Shown here piece after piece: positions 41,853-53,175 of a DNA stretch of 64,000 bases. This stretch comes from Protea cynaroides (lineage: Eukaryota; Streptophyta; Magnoliopsida; Proteales; Proteaceae): the NCBI GenBank assembly GCA_028583415.1, contig CM053275.1, forward strand, positions 80,437,850-80,501,849, given 5' to 3'. Within the stretch, counting starts at the first letter, position 1. Each line of letters begins with the position of its first letter. The notes under the pieces are model-generated. The model was not told where the DNA came from and ran no database searches. It worked only from the letters and a program-made list of their open reading frames with translations. Both the position numbers and the translations under genes were made by a program.

Positions 41853-42766
41853 TATCATCCGGGGAAAGCTAATGTGGTTGCTGACGCGCTGAGTAGAAAA
41901 GCGATGATAAAATCTCAAGGTGAGGTTAACACAACTGCCATAATGTGTACTACTGGAAAAGTGTTCAATTATGGTAATGAGCAGTTTATGATAGATGCAC
42001 CGGGTGAAACAACCAACCAAGGGTTTATTCATCGGTTTGAAAATATGTTCGCCACAATGAAGATTGTACTTGATATAATTGAGGAAGTGAAAGCCGCCAT
42101 TAAATCAGACCCTTATCTGAGAACGGTACAAGAAGACATCGAAAAAGGTAGGACTATTCCCAAGTTTACCTTAGATGATGAAAAGGTACTGAAGTACAAA
42201 GGAAGAATATGTGTACCTGAAATAGAAAATTTAGACATTAGACACCAACTAATAAAAGAAGCCCACACCACTGTCTATTCGATATATCCTAGAAGTATAA
42301 AAATGTATCATGATCTAAAGAAATTATATTGGTGGAGAAGAATGAAAGTAGATGTAGCTAAGTTCGTATCTCAATGCCTAAACTGTCAGAGGGTGAAGGC
42401 TGAACAACAAAAACCTGCAGGAATGTTACAACCGTTATCGGAACCAGCATGGAAATGAGACTGCATCACTATGGGCTTCGTCACTGGGTTACCATTGACT
42501 TCCCGAGTAGTTGACGCGGTTTGGATGATTATAGACCGCCTGACTAAAATAACTCGATTTATAGCTATACGACCTCAGTAAACACTGGAGAGGTTAGCTA
42601 AGTTGTATGTGGATAATATTGTCAGATTACATGGTATACCCGAAAGCATTGTGTCCGACAGAGATCCATGATTTACTTCAAAGTTTTGAAAAGGATTGCA
42701 AAAGGCTATGGGTACAACATTGAAGTTTAGTACTGAATTCCATCCTCAGACAGACGGACAGTCGGA
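41853..42766 (+). pseudogene. Ret-3 connection and integrase N-terminal and core
   Basis: VVADALSRKAM, then NQGFIHRFENMFATMK, the zinc module (HTTVYSIYPRSIKMYHD, CLNCQRVKAE) and, after a TGA at 42456-42458, the core in pieces: GFVTGLPLTS, VSDRDP, FHPQTDGQSE. At least three more stops fall in 42459-42740, several at Trp or Arg codons. Confidence 0.85.
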
Positions 42767-43540
42767 GTGTACCATTCAGATTTTAGAAGAATGCTCCGAG
42801 CCTGTGTAATCAATTTTAAAGGATCATGGGATGAAAAATTACCATTGATCGAGTTCGCTTATAACAACAGCTATCAGACTACTATACAGATGTCACCCGA
42901 TGAAGCACTGTATGGTAGGAAGTGTCGAACACCTTTGTTTCGGAATGAAGTTGGAGAACGTAGCATTGTTGGACCAGAATTTGTTGAGGAAACATGTCAA
43001 GTAGTCGACATTATCAAGGAAAGAGTAAGAACGGCTCAGAATCGTCAGAAACAGTATGCAGATACTCGATGCCGAGACCTTGAATTTGCCGTATGTGATA
43101 AGGTATTTCTGAAAGTTTCACCTATGCGAGGTTTGAAACGGTTCAGACAGAAAGGGAAATTAAGTCCGAGATATGTCGGGCCATATGAGATTCTAGCCAA
43201 ACGTGGAAAAGTAGCTTACCAGTTAGCACTACCACCATCTATGTCAAGTGTGCATGATGTATTCCATGTTTCATTATTGAAGAAGTACATCAGAGATCCA
43301 ACGCACGTTTTGATAGTGGATCCACCTGATTTGAATGATGATTTGACATTCGAAGTAACACCATATGAAATCACCAGCCGAAAGGTTCAACGACTACGCA
43401 ACCGTGACATCTATTATGTTAAAGTCACCTGGAGAAGCCGAGATATAGAAGAAATCACATGGGAAGAAGAGAATGCTATGCGAAAGCAATACCCTCATCT
43501 TTTTGACTCAAAAGGTATGTACCAATTTCGAGGATGAAAT
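42767..43540 (+). pseudogene. Ret-3 integrase C-terminus, GPY/F and chromodomain
   Basis: Open for over 250 codons: EFAYNNSYQTTIQMSPDEALYG, PRYVGPYEILAKRGKVAYQL, MSSVHDVFHVSLLKKYI, then the chromodomain RKVQRLRNRDIYYVKVTW, RSRDIEEITWEEENAM and YPHLF. It ends just before the PPT. Confidence 0.9.
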
Positions 43541-43549
43541 TTTAATAAG

Positions 43550-43560
43550 AAGGGGGGAGT
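43550..43560 (+). other. Polypurine tract of Ret-3
   Basis: AAGGGGGGAGT immediately precedes TGTAAGACCCG of the 3' LTR. Confidence 0.9.
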
Positions 43561-43695
43561 TGTAAGACCCGTACCAAACTAATCGGTCTTACCACGTTGT
43601 ATCAGGTCTACCTATCATGGTCGAGCCACATGGACCAAGTACGTGAAGGAAATTACAAGACCAGGTATGAAATTGACCCAAAAATAGTAAAATAG

Positions 43696-43832
43696 AGGGT
43701 AGGGTTGCATGCCTAAATAGGTAGGGTCGACCCCACCTCAGCAGGGTCCAACCCATGACTTTTTAGTCCTAGGGTCGGATGACTTGAGACCCTAGGGTCG
43801 ATGGGTCCTACGACCCTAGCATCGACCCTAGG
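43696..43832. promoter_or_regulatory. Motif array B (AGGGTCG type), Ret-3 LTR
   Basis: TAGGGTCGACCC, CTAGGGTCGGA, CGACCCTAG sites 135-271 bp from the LTR start, the same offset as in Ret-1. Confidence 0.65.
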
Positions 43833-43924
43833 ATGACAGACAGAAATCAAAAATTAGAAAACTTTCCTGATTCAAAGGGAACCTTTCCTAAACTCATTGG
43901 GATGGATTTTGGGAGGTTTTTCTC

Positions 43925-43932
43925 TATAAATA
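43925..43932 (+). promoter_or_regulatory. TATA box of the Ret-3 LTR
   Basis: CTCTATAAATAGGA context, 364 bp from the LTR start; the same context appears in LTR-F (about 53623) and LTR-G2 (about 56468). Confidence 0.7.
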
Positions 43933-44084
43933 GGATGTCCCTTAGCATCTTTCACTCCTTTGAAACCCTAATTGAAAGTGAGAGAAAGAGAAGAGAAGGA
44001 AGAGAAGGAGAAGAAAAGGAATGTTGGAGAAGAAGGCTAAGGAGAAGAAATTCAGAGGAATCTCTGAATCTCAACAAGTCTAAG

Positions 44085-45468
44085 GTATGAAAAGATTCTC
44101 CATGAATTGTGTAAGACTCTAGAATAGTTTATAAAGAGGGTAGGATCTAGGAGAAACCCAAATCATCCATCCATGGGTAAATTCCAATGGAATCCATGGA
44201 GGGAATCATTGTAAACAAAGTAAAGTGAGTAACTTGGAGTTTTGAGCCATAGAACAGTCGTAGAATGGACCATGAAAGTAAGCCAAAGGATCCAAACATG
44301 GAAGAATGGACTGTAGGATGAAAGGTCGACTCAAACTACGTGTGGTTGCACATAGGGTCGATTGGTAACCGATCCTACCAGACCACATAATCAACCCCAA
44401 TCTCTCGGGAAGTCCAGGGAGGCTGTGGTAGCACCTAGGGTCGATGGATAACCGACCCTATGATCGACCCTACCCCTGGGGTCGCAGAAAGTTGCTACCC
44501 TACCTGCGACCCAACCTTCGACCCTAGCAGTATAGCAAGCTTAAAACTGTTGGAATTAATTCTAATTAAAATCTATCGACTTGTTAGGTTTTCCTAGTGA
44601 TATAAAAGTGATTCTTAAAGCTTGAAAGAGGATCTACACTCAAGCAAAGGTGAGGGAACAAAACCTAAACTACTTGGCTAATAATAAACTGTTTCTATTT
44701 ATTGAGTCCAAAGCCATGACTGATTCTATGCGTGTATGCTTGTAATGTGCATTCAACATGTCATCCAATATTCCTGCTATTAATGTTCATGCATATTTAA
44801 TTCAGTTTATTTATAACATGACGATGATGATGATGCTAGGAATAGGCATGTGAATGTATGTGTGTGGTTAGTATGCTTGATGCGAGTGGGGCATCAGGGG
44901 GAGGACGTGACATTGTGGTATGTCCTGGTCACCAGACTCTAGCTCTATCTCTACTCAAGTCTTGTCCACTAACATCGTCGTATCGCCATTACCGTAGCAG
45001 AGCTATTACGTCGTAGGGCATCAGGGGAGGTGGTCTCGGACTGTGTAGTCTCTGACTCTATCGGGGGGCCTTAGCTCTATCTCTATGGACGTATTGAGAG
45101 ATGCTGGGGTGAGGCCTTGGATACACTATTTGACATTAGGATTGGTTAGTTGCGAGCCCAGTTTGCAAGCCCTCGCCAATAGGGGCTTATGTGTTGTTAT
45201 GGGCAGTCGGTACAGCAATGCCATTTTCATTGGGTGTATACTTGTCCATGGTGGGTGCATGTGGGACAGCAATGTCGATATTCATTGGGCGGCTTCACTT
45301 ACTCGTGTATAGAGGTGAGGCGGCCACCGAACCTTTCTATAGCACATTGCAAACTTATATACCAGACCACAGATATGAATTGAATGCATGCATATGTTTG
45401 TTGCATTGTTTTGTTTGCTCACTGAGCTGTGATATGTGCTCACCCTTTTTGAATTCAAATATTTTTAG
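44085..45468 (+). other. Candidate intron inside the Ret-3 LTR
   Basis: CTAAG|GTATGA at 44085 to ATATTTTTAG ending 45468, 1,384 bp. The donor context AAG|GTATG recurs in LTR-F, LTR-G2 and the solo LTR. Confidence 0.5.
44323..44527. promoter_or_regulatory. Motif array A (AGGGTCG type), Ret-3 LTR
   Basis: AGGGTCGAT, CCGACCCTA and GGGTCGCAG sites 762-966 bp from the LTR start. Confidence 0.65.
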
Positions 45469-45602
45469 TTGATGATGCAGGTACGACTGTGGAAGATTAT
45501 ATGAATGATCCCGCATACAGGTATGTTGCGGCGATGGACGCAGAAGATATAGTGGAGACACATGACTCGTCATGCGAGTGCAACTCATGCGTTTTCGATT
45601 AG
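45469..45602 (+). CDS. Conserved short LTR reading frame, Ret-3 3' LTR
   Basis: DDAGTTVEDYMNDPAYRY to HDSSCECNSCVFD and TAG. It has the same 134-nt length as the Ret-2 copies despite many third-position changes. Confidence 0.4.
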
Positions 45603-45885
45603 ATTTTTATTTGGATTATTAAAGAAATATAATTGAATATTTTATTTACCTATGTCTCAGTCAATGCAAGATAATTGGATATTTTATTTATGATTATCAC
45701 ATTTAGATTCTCAGTTCATTTAATATTAAGACTTTCGCTATTGTATATTTACTCTGATTATGGTTGTGGATGTGTATGGTTTAAGCAAACAGACACAGCC
45801 TATTTGAGATCCTGGTTGAACCATTGGTTAATTAGCGGTTCATCACACCATTCTGAACAGTGCAGAATCGAGGTGTGACACCTTT

Positions 45886-47634
45886 AGACACTTCCCCTGA
45901 TGCCCTAACCATACCAACACGTAATCCCCTGCTAGCGAGGGCTTGCAAACTGGGCTCACAACTAACCAATCTTAATGCCATCCAATGTATCCAAGGCCTC
46001 ACCCCAACATCCCTCAATACGTCCATAGAAATAGAGCTAAGGCCCCCCGACAAAGTCAGTGACCACACGGTTTGAGACCACCTCCCCTGATGCCCTACGA
46101 TGTAATAGTTCAGCTAAGATAATGACCATACGACGATGTCAGTGGGCAAGACTTGAGTAGAGATAGAGATAGAGTCTGGTGATCAGGCTGAACCACAATG
46201 CCACGTCCTCCCCCTAATGCTCCACTCGCATCCAGCATACTAACCACACACATAATCACATGCCTATTCCTAGCATCATCATCATCATATTATAAATAGA
46301 CAGAAATAAATATGCATGAGCAGAATATAACATTAATATTGGATGATATGTGAGATGCACATTACAAGCACACAAGCATAGAATCATTCATGGCATTGGA
46401 CTCAATAAAATAAAACAGTTTGTTATTATCCAATTAGTTTGGTCTTGTTCCCTCACCTTTGATGATGTTTGTTCCTCTTCCAAGCTTTGGAAATCACTTT
46501 AAATCCATTGGGAACCTAAATAATTAATGTATTTTAGTTAGGGTTCGATTGTATCAAGTTATAGTAGTCGAAGACCTTATTTGGTCTCAAAATATACTTC
46601 TTGTTAACGTATGGTCGACCACTGTGGTCAACCCTATGGTCTCAACATATGCAACCATACGACGTACAGTCGATCCTATGGTCGCACTACATGTGACCGT
46701 ACGTGCGACTACACATTTTCTGGGAACTTCCTGAATAGTTGTGGTGACACACTGGTCACCCTATGGTCGACCATAGCTGCGACCATACAAGTTTGGTCTG
46801 ATTCTTACTTCCAATACGAGTTCCTCATCTGGGCTCAATAATAAGGTTCCTCCTATGATCAGTCTATGTCATTAAATCACAGTTTTTCCCTCATCCGTTA
46901 TCCCTAAACTATTCTCTATGGTTTCCCATAGAAAACCTATAACCAAAATCATTGTATTAGGTTCCACATATCAACTTGAAAAGAACCAATTCTATCTGAT
47001 CTACCATACAAAGTCAACTCCATACCTTAAGCTTGCTGTAGAGAGATAGAACACTTCTCTGCAAAAACCTTCTGCTCAGCCTTCTTCTCCAAATCTCCTT
47101 CTCCTTTACTTTCTCTTCCTATCTCTCTTTCTCTCTTAGGTTTAGAGTTTTAATTTGGGTTCTAAAAGAGCGAGAGATGCTAAGGGACGTCCTTTATATA
47201 GAGAAAAACCTCCATATAGAGTCATCTTTCAATTAGGAAAGAGTCCGCCTCAAATTAGGAAAGTTTCCTAAGCAAGGAGTCGGTTCTGGATTCATACAGT
47301 CGGTCGTACGGTATCATACAGTCGGTCGTACGGTAGCATAATCCATTGACCATACAACCAAAACATGCGACCATAAGTTGTACGGTCACAACTTAGTCAA
47401 CCATAGCCCTTAAAAATGAGACCATATGTCCAAAATTTACTGGTTTTTTGTTTTTGACTGGTTACTTCCATACAAACTTTAACAGTCAACCACACCAACT
47501 AAATTTGACTTGTTACTTACCTCATCTTGTGGTTTCTTCATACAATTGGTTCACTTGAGTATATTATGATGGGAAGACTGGTCACGACACAAGAATGTAA
47601 GGTTAGACCGGGTTCGTGGCATGCGGGTCTTACA
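45886..47634 (-). repeat. Right part of LTR-B
   Basis: Continues LTR-B after the Ret-3 duplication. It contains the ATAGAGATAGAG units and TATGGTCGA-type arrays (46605-46800, 47280-47420), and ends GGTCTTACA. No gene. Confidence 0.75.
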
Positions 47635-48526
47635 GTCTTGCCCTCTCGTACAAGGGCGATCAAGCTTTTAACTATAAAATCATGCTCAAGACCTACCCTG
47701 ATCAAATCCAAGAGTAGCCCTTCTAGTTGGGTAAGAGAGGCCAACTCCACCTTCCCGCTCAGCACATTTGCCACATCATTGGCTTTGTCAAGCTTACACT
47801 TGAAGGCAAAGTCAAACTCTACCAAGAAGTCTTGCTATTTAGCATGTTTTAAAACTTAGTTTTTTTTGTGTTTGGAAGTACCTAGTGGCAACATTGTCTG
47901 TCTTCACCACGAACCCCGAACCAAGTAGATAATGGTGCCTCATTCGTAGATAATGCACCACCTCTATCATCTCGATCTTGTGGATTGTATTGCACCGCCC
48001 TATGTTATTGAGATTGCAGATCTCATAGGCAATGGGATATCCTTCTTGCATTAACACCCCTCCAATAGCAAAGGCAGAGGCATCCATGTGCACCTCGAAC
48101 GACTTGCCATTGTCGAACAAGGAAAATATAGTTCCTCCATCACTGCTTTCTTTAGGTCCTCAAAAGCATGTCAGCATACATCCAACCATTGTTACACCTT
48201 GTTTTTCTTGAGAAGATCCGTCATGGGGGGGCTGCTTGTGCAGAATATCCTTTAATGAACCTCTAATAATAGTTCAATAAGCGAAGGATAGGATCGCAGC
48301 TCAATGACCTTAGTAGAAACTCCCCTATTTGATTCCCCGCACCTTGCTATCGTCCATTGCCAGCATTCCTCCCCCAATCTTGTGGCCGAGGAACATCACA
48401 TCCTCTTTATCATCCAAGTAAACATCCATGAACTTGTCAAGGTAAGGGTGGAAGAGCTTGTTCATGAGCATACAAAACGTAATCGATGCATTGGTAAGGC
48501 CAAAGGACATGAACAAGAACTCATAC
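47635..48526 (-). pseudogene. Gal chromovirus: RT end, RNase H and linker
   Basis: Minus-strand pieces: SFGLTNASITFCMLMNKLFHPYLDKF and VYLDD, joined directly to KEDVMFLGHKIGGGMLAMDDSKV, so about 35 codons between the catalytic YLDD and FLGH are deleted. RNase H reads HMDASAFAIGGVLMQEGYPIAYE, with MIEVVHYLRMRHHYLLG and VVKTDN. The linker has MVEFDFAFKCKLDKANDVANVLS. The RT finger region, protease and gag would lie to the right but are lost or outside. Stops and shifts throughout. Confidence 0.8.
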
Positions 48527-50631
48527 TGTCACACCCCAATTCTGGTCAAACCAGACGTGTGATTGAACCGTCAGTGAACCAATGGCTCAAGTCAAGATCA
48601 CATAGGACCGTGCCAACAATCAAACCATTACATCAAAACCAAAATCAGTGTTGATAATAAATAATAGAATTTGTATTAATAGTGAACTGAGAGTCTACAG
48701 TGAGAAATAGTAATTATCCAATTATCTCAATATTAATTAAAACATAATAAATATCCTTACAAGTTCTTAATAAAAAATACAGGAATAAATCTAAAGGTAG
48801 ACACAATGGAAACACTTGCATGAAGAATCATGTTGGTCCTCCATCAGTTGCACATTCATATGACGGCACATTGATATAATCTTCTACAGTAATACTTGCA
48901 TCATCAACTAAAAAGAAAACGATATCGTGGGGTGAGCTCACAACTTAGCTCAGTGAGAAGAACAATACAACAAGCATATGCATGATGTATCATTTAACTC
49001 TTTAGTCTGGTTTAAGTTTGCAATGTACTATGGTAAGGATAGGTGGCCACCACACCTCTATACACAAGAGTGTGAGCATACTCACCGGTCAGGCACCCAC
49101 CAAAATTGATGTCACCCCACAACACTCACTACAGAATAGAGATAGAGCTATAGCCTAATAGATCACATACTGCCAACACCCCACCTGATACTCTACCCCA
49201 TACCAGTACGTATGCCCATATTGACGAGGGCTTGTAAACTAGGTCTGTCACTAACCAACCCTAGATGTCATCAAAGTGTATCCAAAGTCTTACTCCAGTA
49301 TCCTTTAATATGACACAGAGATAAGTTAGAGTCTGTTGGCAGAGCTACGGCCTACACCGCGATCACTCTCCCTAATACTTTACGACATACTAAGTCCGCT
49401 AAGGTAATAGTGATACGATGATGTCAGTGCAGTAAATGATTTGAGGTTACCACCTCTGCCCACTCAACACACCAACCATATACAAACACATACCTATCCT
49501 CAACATTATCAGCATAAAAAATATAATTAAATATGCATGAACAATATAAACAGTGATTGGATGACATGTTATATGCATAAATAATAGAACATCAAAATAA
49601 GCAATAAACAGGGTAGCTTGTTATTAACCAATTAGTTTAGGTCTTGTCCCTCACCTGTTGGTGTTTGTTGAGTTTCTTTAAGACCTTAAAATCACCTTTG
49701 CTTGAGTACAAATCCTATAAGATTATTAGAATTTGGTTAGGGTTCCATTCTAATAACTTTTAGTGATTAGACTCACTGTTCGATTTGGCATTTCAGCCTT
49801 TGAAACATTGTCCGATCGACTGTTCGACACTGTATAATGTGCAACCGGACAACAGACATGACAACCTTGAGATACTTCCTGAGAGTATCCGATCGTCTGT
49901 TCGGTCCCTCTCTGGGTGCTTCCAGACGACACAGAACGGATAACCTATGAAGCGTTCTCCAGGCTGTCTTCCAGTCGGATCTCCTTCAGAGTCGATTCTT
50001 CGAATTCTTCCTAGGATTCGTCCTACACCATTCTAAGATAAAAAATATATTAGGGTTAGGGTTTCACTATAACCCTAGATCTATACAACCCTAATAGTGG
50101 TGAAATCAGATCACTATCTCTACTAATTGTGAGTTTAGGCTCAGGCACACTCTAACGTATTCACAATAATGAAAGGACTTACCATTGGTCTCTCAATAAA
50201 GATAGTTGGAAACCGACGGTGAGTTCTTTCTTCTCCTTTTTCCTTCTCCCAACCTTCCTCTCAAGTCTCTCTCTCACTTTTAGGGTTTGTGAGTAATCAA
50301 AAAAGTGAGAGAAAGTGAAGGGACATCCTCTATATAGAGGGAAAACTTCCATACAAAGTCATCTCCCAATAAGGAGAGTAGTTTCCCAAATTTAGAAAAC
50401 TTCTCTAAACTCGGAGTCCTATTCTTGGTTTGACCAGTTGCTTGATCGGTTTCCTAATTAGTAGACCAGACAAACTAGATTGTCTGATAGGATAAGGTTT
50501 GAGTCGACAGTTTTCCATACCTGGCTTTATGGTCCATCATCTGGTTGGTTCGTCTAACCCAGTTATGATGGAAAAACCTGTCACGACACATTAACCAGAT
50601 TAGACCAGGTTAATGGAGTACGGATCTAACA
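48527..50631 (-). mobile_element. Solo LTR-D
   Basis: 2,105 bp, plus-strand ends TGTCACACC and GATCTAACA, flanks CATAC (48522-48526) and TATAC (50632-50636). A more distant LTR subfamily: arrays at about 49760-49930 and 50430-50540 use CGATC/GTCCG-type sites. The short conserved frame is frameshifted in this copy. Confidence 0.82.
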
Positions 50632-50636
50632 TATAC

Positions 50637-52944
50637 TGTCACACCCCAATTCTGGACTAACCAGAATAGTGTGATGAACCATAAATAAACCAATAGTTTA
50701 ACCAGGATCTCCGTTAGGTCGTACCCACCATATTAACCACACACACCTTCCACAGAAATAATCAGAGATAAATAACAAATAAACGAAAGTCTTATAGATA
50801 ATGAACTGAGTGTCTAACAATGATATGATAATTATTTAATCTAATTATTTTCCAAAAACTCAAGACATAAAGGTAAATAATCTGTTACATGTTCTAATAA
50901 CCAAATATAGCTAAACTAATAAAAAATGCATTGGTTGCACACGCATGAAGGATCATGCGCATCTTCAACAGCTTCTACGTCTATGGCCGCAACTTATCCG
51001 TACATCAGTGCATTCACATAATCTTCAACAGTAGGACCTGCATCATCAACTAAAATATTCTACATCGAAAGGGTGAACACATATCACGGCTCAGTGAGTA
51101 AAACAAAACAATGCAACAAACATATGCATGCATTCAATTCAATATCTTTGGTCTGATTTTTAAGTTTGCAATATGCTATAGAAAGGTTTGGTGGCCCCCG
51201 CACCTCTATACACAAGTGTGTGAATCTGTCCAATGGATCAAACACCATTGTCGTCCCACATGCACCCATCATGGAATAGAGATAGAGCTAAAGTGTTCGG
51301 ATCACACACCTCCAACACTTTCCTTGATGCCCTATCCATACCAACACGTAAGTCCCTATTGGTGAGGGCTTGCAAACTGGGCTCGCAACTAACCAATCCT
51401 AAATGTCATCCAGTGTATCCAAGGCCTCACCCCAACATCCCTTAATGCGTCCATAGAGATAAAGCTAAGGGCCCTCAGCAGAGTCAGAGACTATAAGGTC
51501 CGAGACCACCTCCCCTGATGCCCTACGACGTAATAGTTCTGCTAAGGTAATGACGATACGACGATATCAGTGGGCAAGACTTTAATAGAGATAGAGCTAG
51601 AGTCTGGTGACCAGGTCAAAAACTACAATGCCACATCCTCTCCCTGATGCTCTACTCGCATTAAGCACACTAACCACACACACATAATCACATGCCTATT
51701 CCTATCATCATCATCATCATCATCATATTATAAATAGATAAAAATAAATATGCATGAGCAGTAATAGCAGAAATATTGGATGACATGTGAGATGTACATT
51801 ACAATCATACAAGCATAGAATCAATCATGGCATTGGACACAATAAAGTAAACAGTTTGTTATTATCCAATTAGTTTAGGTTTTGTTCCCTCACCTGTTGG
51901 CAAAACTCGATCTCCTTCCAAGCCTTATAATTCTCTTTGAATCGATTTAATAACCTAAAAGTTATATGAATTTAAGTTAGGGTTTATATGTATCATGTTA
52001 AAATAGTCGAAAAATAAAATAGAGCATTGATAGGTGTCTGATTGGTCCTATGGTCTCATACTGTGTCAACTTTACTGCCTACGGTCGCACCATATGCGAC
52101 CGTACCTGCTACCATATTGTTTCTGAATTCTTCTCGAATGCCTATGGTCGATACTTTGATCATGCTGGTCATGCTATAGTCGACTGTAGCTGCGACCTTG
52201 AGATTTCTGGTTACAAACTACATTCAATCCGAGTCCTTTTTGGATCAACTTTTTGACTCTTTAATTGGGTTTATCCTAATGATTATTTTAAGGTTAAGTT
52301 TCTTAGTTTTACCAACTAATTACTCTAACCTATTCTCCATGGTTACCCATTGGAGGCTTGCTTAGCAATTCCCATGGTTGCATTCTTACGTTGGGTTTGG
52401 TATCTGAATTTACATTAGCAACCTTTACTCCTAGTGTTCTAAGGCTACGGAGACAAGGTTCATACCTTACTTGTTGCAGAGAGTCTGTGGAACTCTTCTC
52501 TCAGGCTCCTTCTTAGTCTTCTCTTCTTCTCCTTCTTTTCCTTCTCTTACTCTAGGGTTTACTAATGTTCTAAAATAGTGACAAAGGCTGAGGAACGTCC
52601 TTTTTATAGAGAAAAATTCTTCATATAGAGTTCTCCAACATTAGGAAAAAAATCCTCCTCAAATTAGGAAAGTTTCCATCTCAGAGTTTGATCTAGAGTC
52701 TCACGATCAATGGCCTACGGTCACAGAGCCCATCGACCATAGGGTTGAAAACATCGACCATAGGGTCCTGGATCAGTGACCTTTGTTTCTTACCTTATGG
52801 TCGACCATATCTACCCAGGTATTCGACCATACGCATACTTAGTTTGGTGATCCATCTTCACACGGTTGGTCCACTTGGTCCAACAATGATGGAAAGACCT
52901 GACACTACACGATTAAACCAAGTTAGTGGAGTGTGGGTCTTACA
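50637..52944 (-). repeat. Ret-E 3' LTR
   Basis: 2,308 bp. TATGGTCG-type arrays at about 52040-52200 and 52695-52835, close to those of LTR-B. A (CAT)n run lies near 51706-51726. The short frame has a TAA. Confidence 0.85.
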
Positions 52945-53175
52945 ACTCCCCCCTTATATAAATTTCATCCTCAAAATTTGTACATACCTTCTGATTCAAA
53001 TAGGTAAGGATATTGCTTCCGCATAACATTTTCTTCTTTCCTTGTAATTTCTTCCACATTTTGGCATCTCCAAGTAACTTTAACATAATATATGTCATGG
53101 TTGCGAAGACGTTGAACCTTTCGACTTGTGATTTCAAAAGGTATCACTTCAAACGTCAAGTCTTTAGTTAAATCC
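52945..53175 (-). pseudogene. Ret-E chromodomain fragment and PPT
   Basis: Minus-strand AAGGGGGGAGT (52945-52955) adjoins the LTR. The frame then reads LTKDLTFEVIPFEITSRKVQRL, IYYVKVTWRCQNVEEITRKEE, YPYLFESEGMYKF. Cut at 53175 by LTR-F. Confidence 0.85.

Larger units (their letters stand above)
33878..45880 (+). mobile_element. Ret-3: Tekay-like chromovirus with aberrant 5' end
   Basis: Plus-strand element of the same lineage, inserted into LTR-B with flanks CCTTC (33873-33877) and CCTTT (45881-45885). It has one full LTR at the 3' side (43561-45880). The 5' LTR is replaced by 42 bp whose first 35 bp are the LTR end in inverted orientation. Gene order: PBS, antisense gene (minus), gag, pol, PPT, LTR. 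A solo LTR lies inside RT. Many stops indicate the oldest of the three. Confidence 0.9.
43561..45880 (+). repeat. Ret-3 3' LTR
   Basis: 2,320 bp, TGTAAGACCC to GGTGTGACA. Array B 43696-43832, TATAAATA 43925-43932, candidate donor AAG|GTATGA at 44085, array A 44323-44527, acceptor ending 45468, short frame 45469-45602. Confidence 0.92.
33216..47634 (-). mobile_element. LTR-B (interrupted by Ret-3)
   Basis: LTR pieces 33216-33877 and 45886-47634, about 2.4 kb together, minus orientation, plus-strand ends TGTCACACC and GGTCTTACA. Its arrays use the TATGGTCG motif (46605-46800 and 47280-47420), and TATATAAAGG-like text lies near 47210. Flanks TTCAT and GTCTT do not form a clean duplication. The Gal reading frame resumes across it as GKT, a stop, then IWFWEND, with no duplicated bases. 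Confidence 0.8.

Noticed and set aside
43561..43720. tRNA, rRNA or other standard RNA genes anywhere in the window
   Set aside because: I saw no cloverleaf or rRNA-like sequence; the only tRNA-related sequences are the 12-13 nt primer binding sites.
33216..47639. A target duplication for LTR-B
   Set aside because: TTCAT and GTCTT agree at only 3 of 5 positions and the Gal frame resumes without duplicated bases, so I do not claim one.
51706..51726. (CAT)n microsatellite as a functional element
   Set aside because: A simple repeat at a place where other LTRs of the lineage also have short CAT/GAT runs; nothing indicates function.
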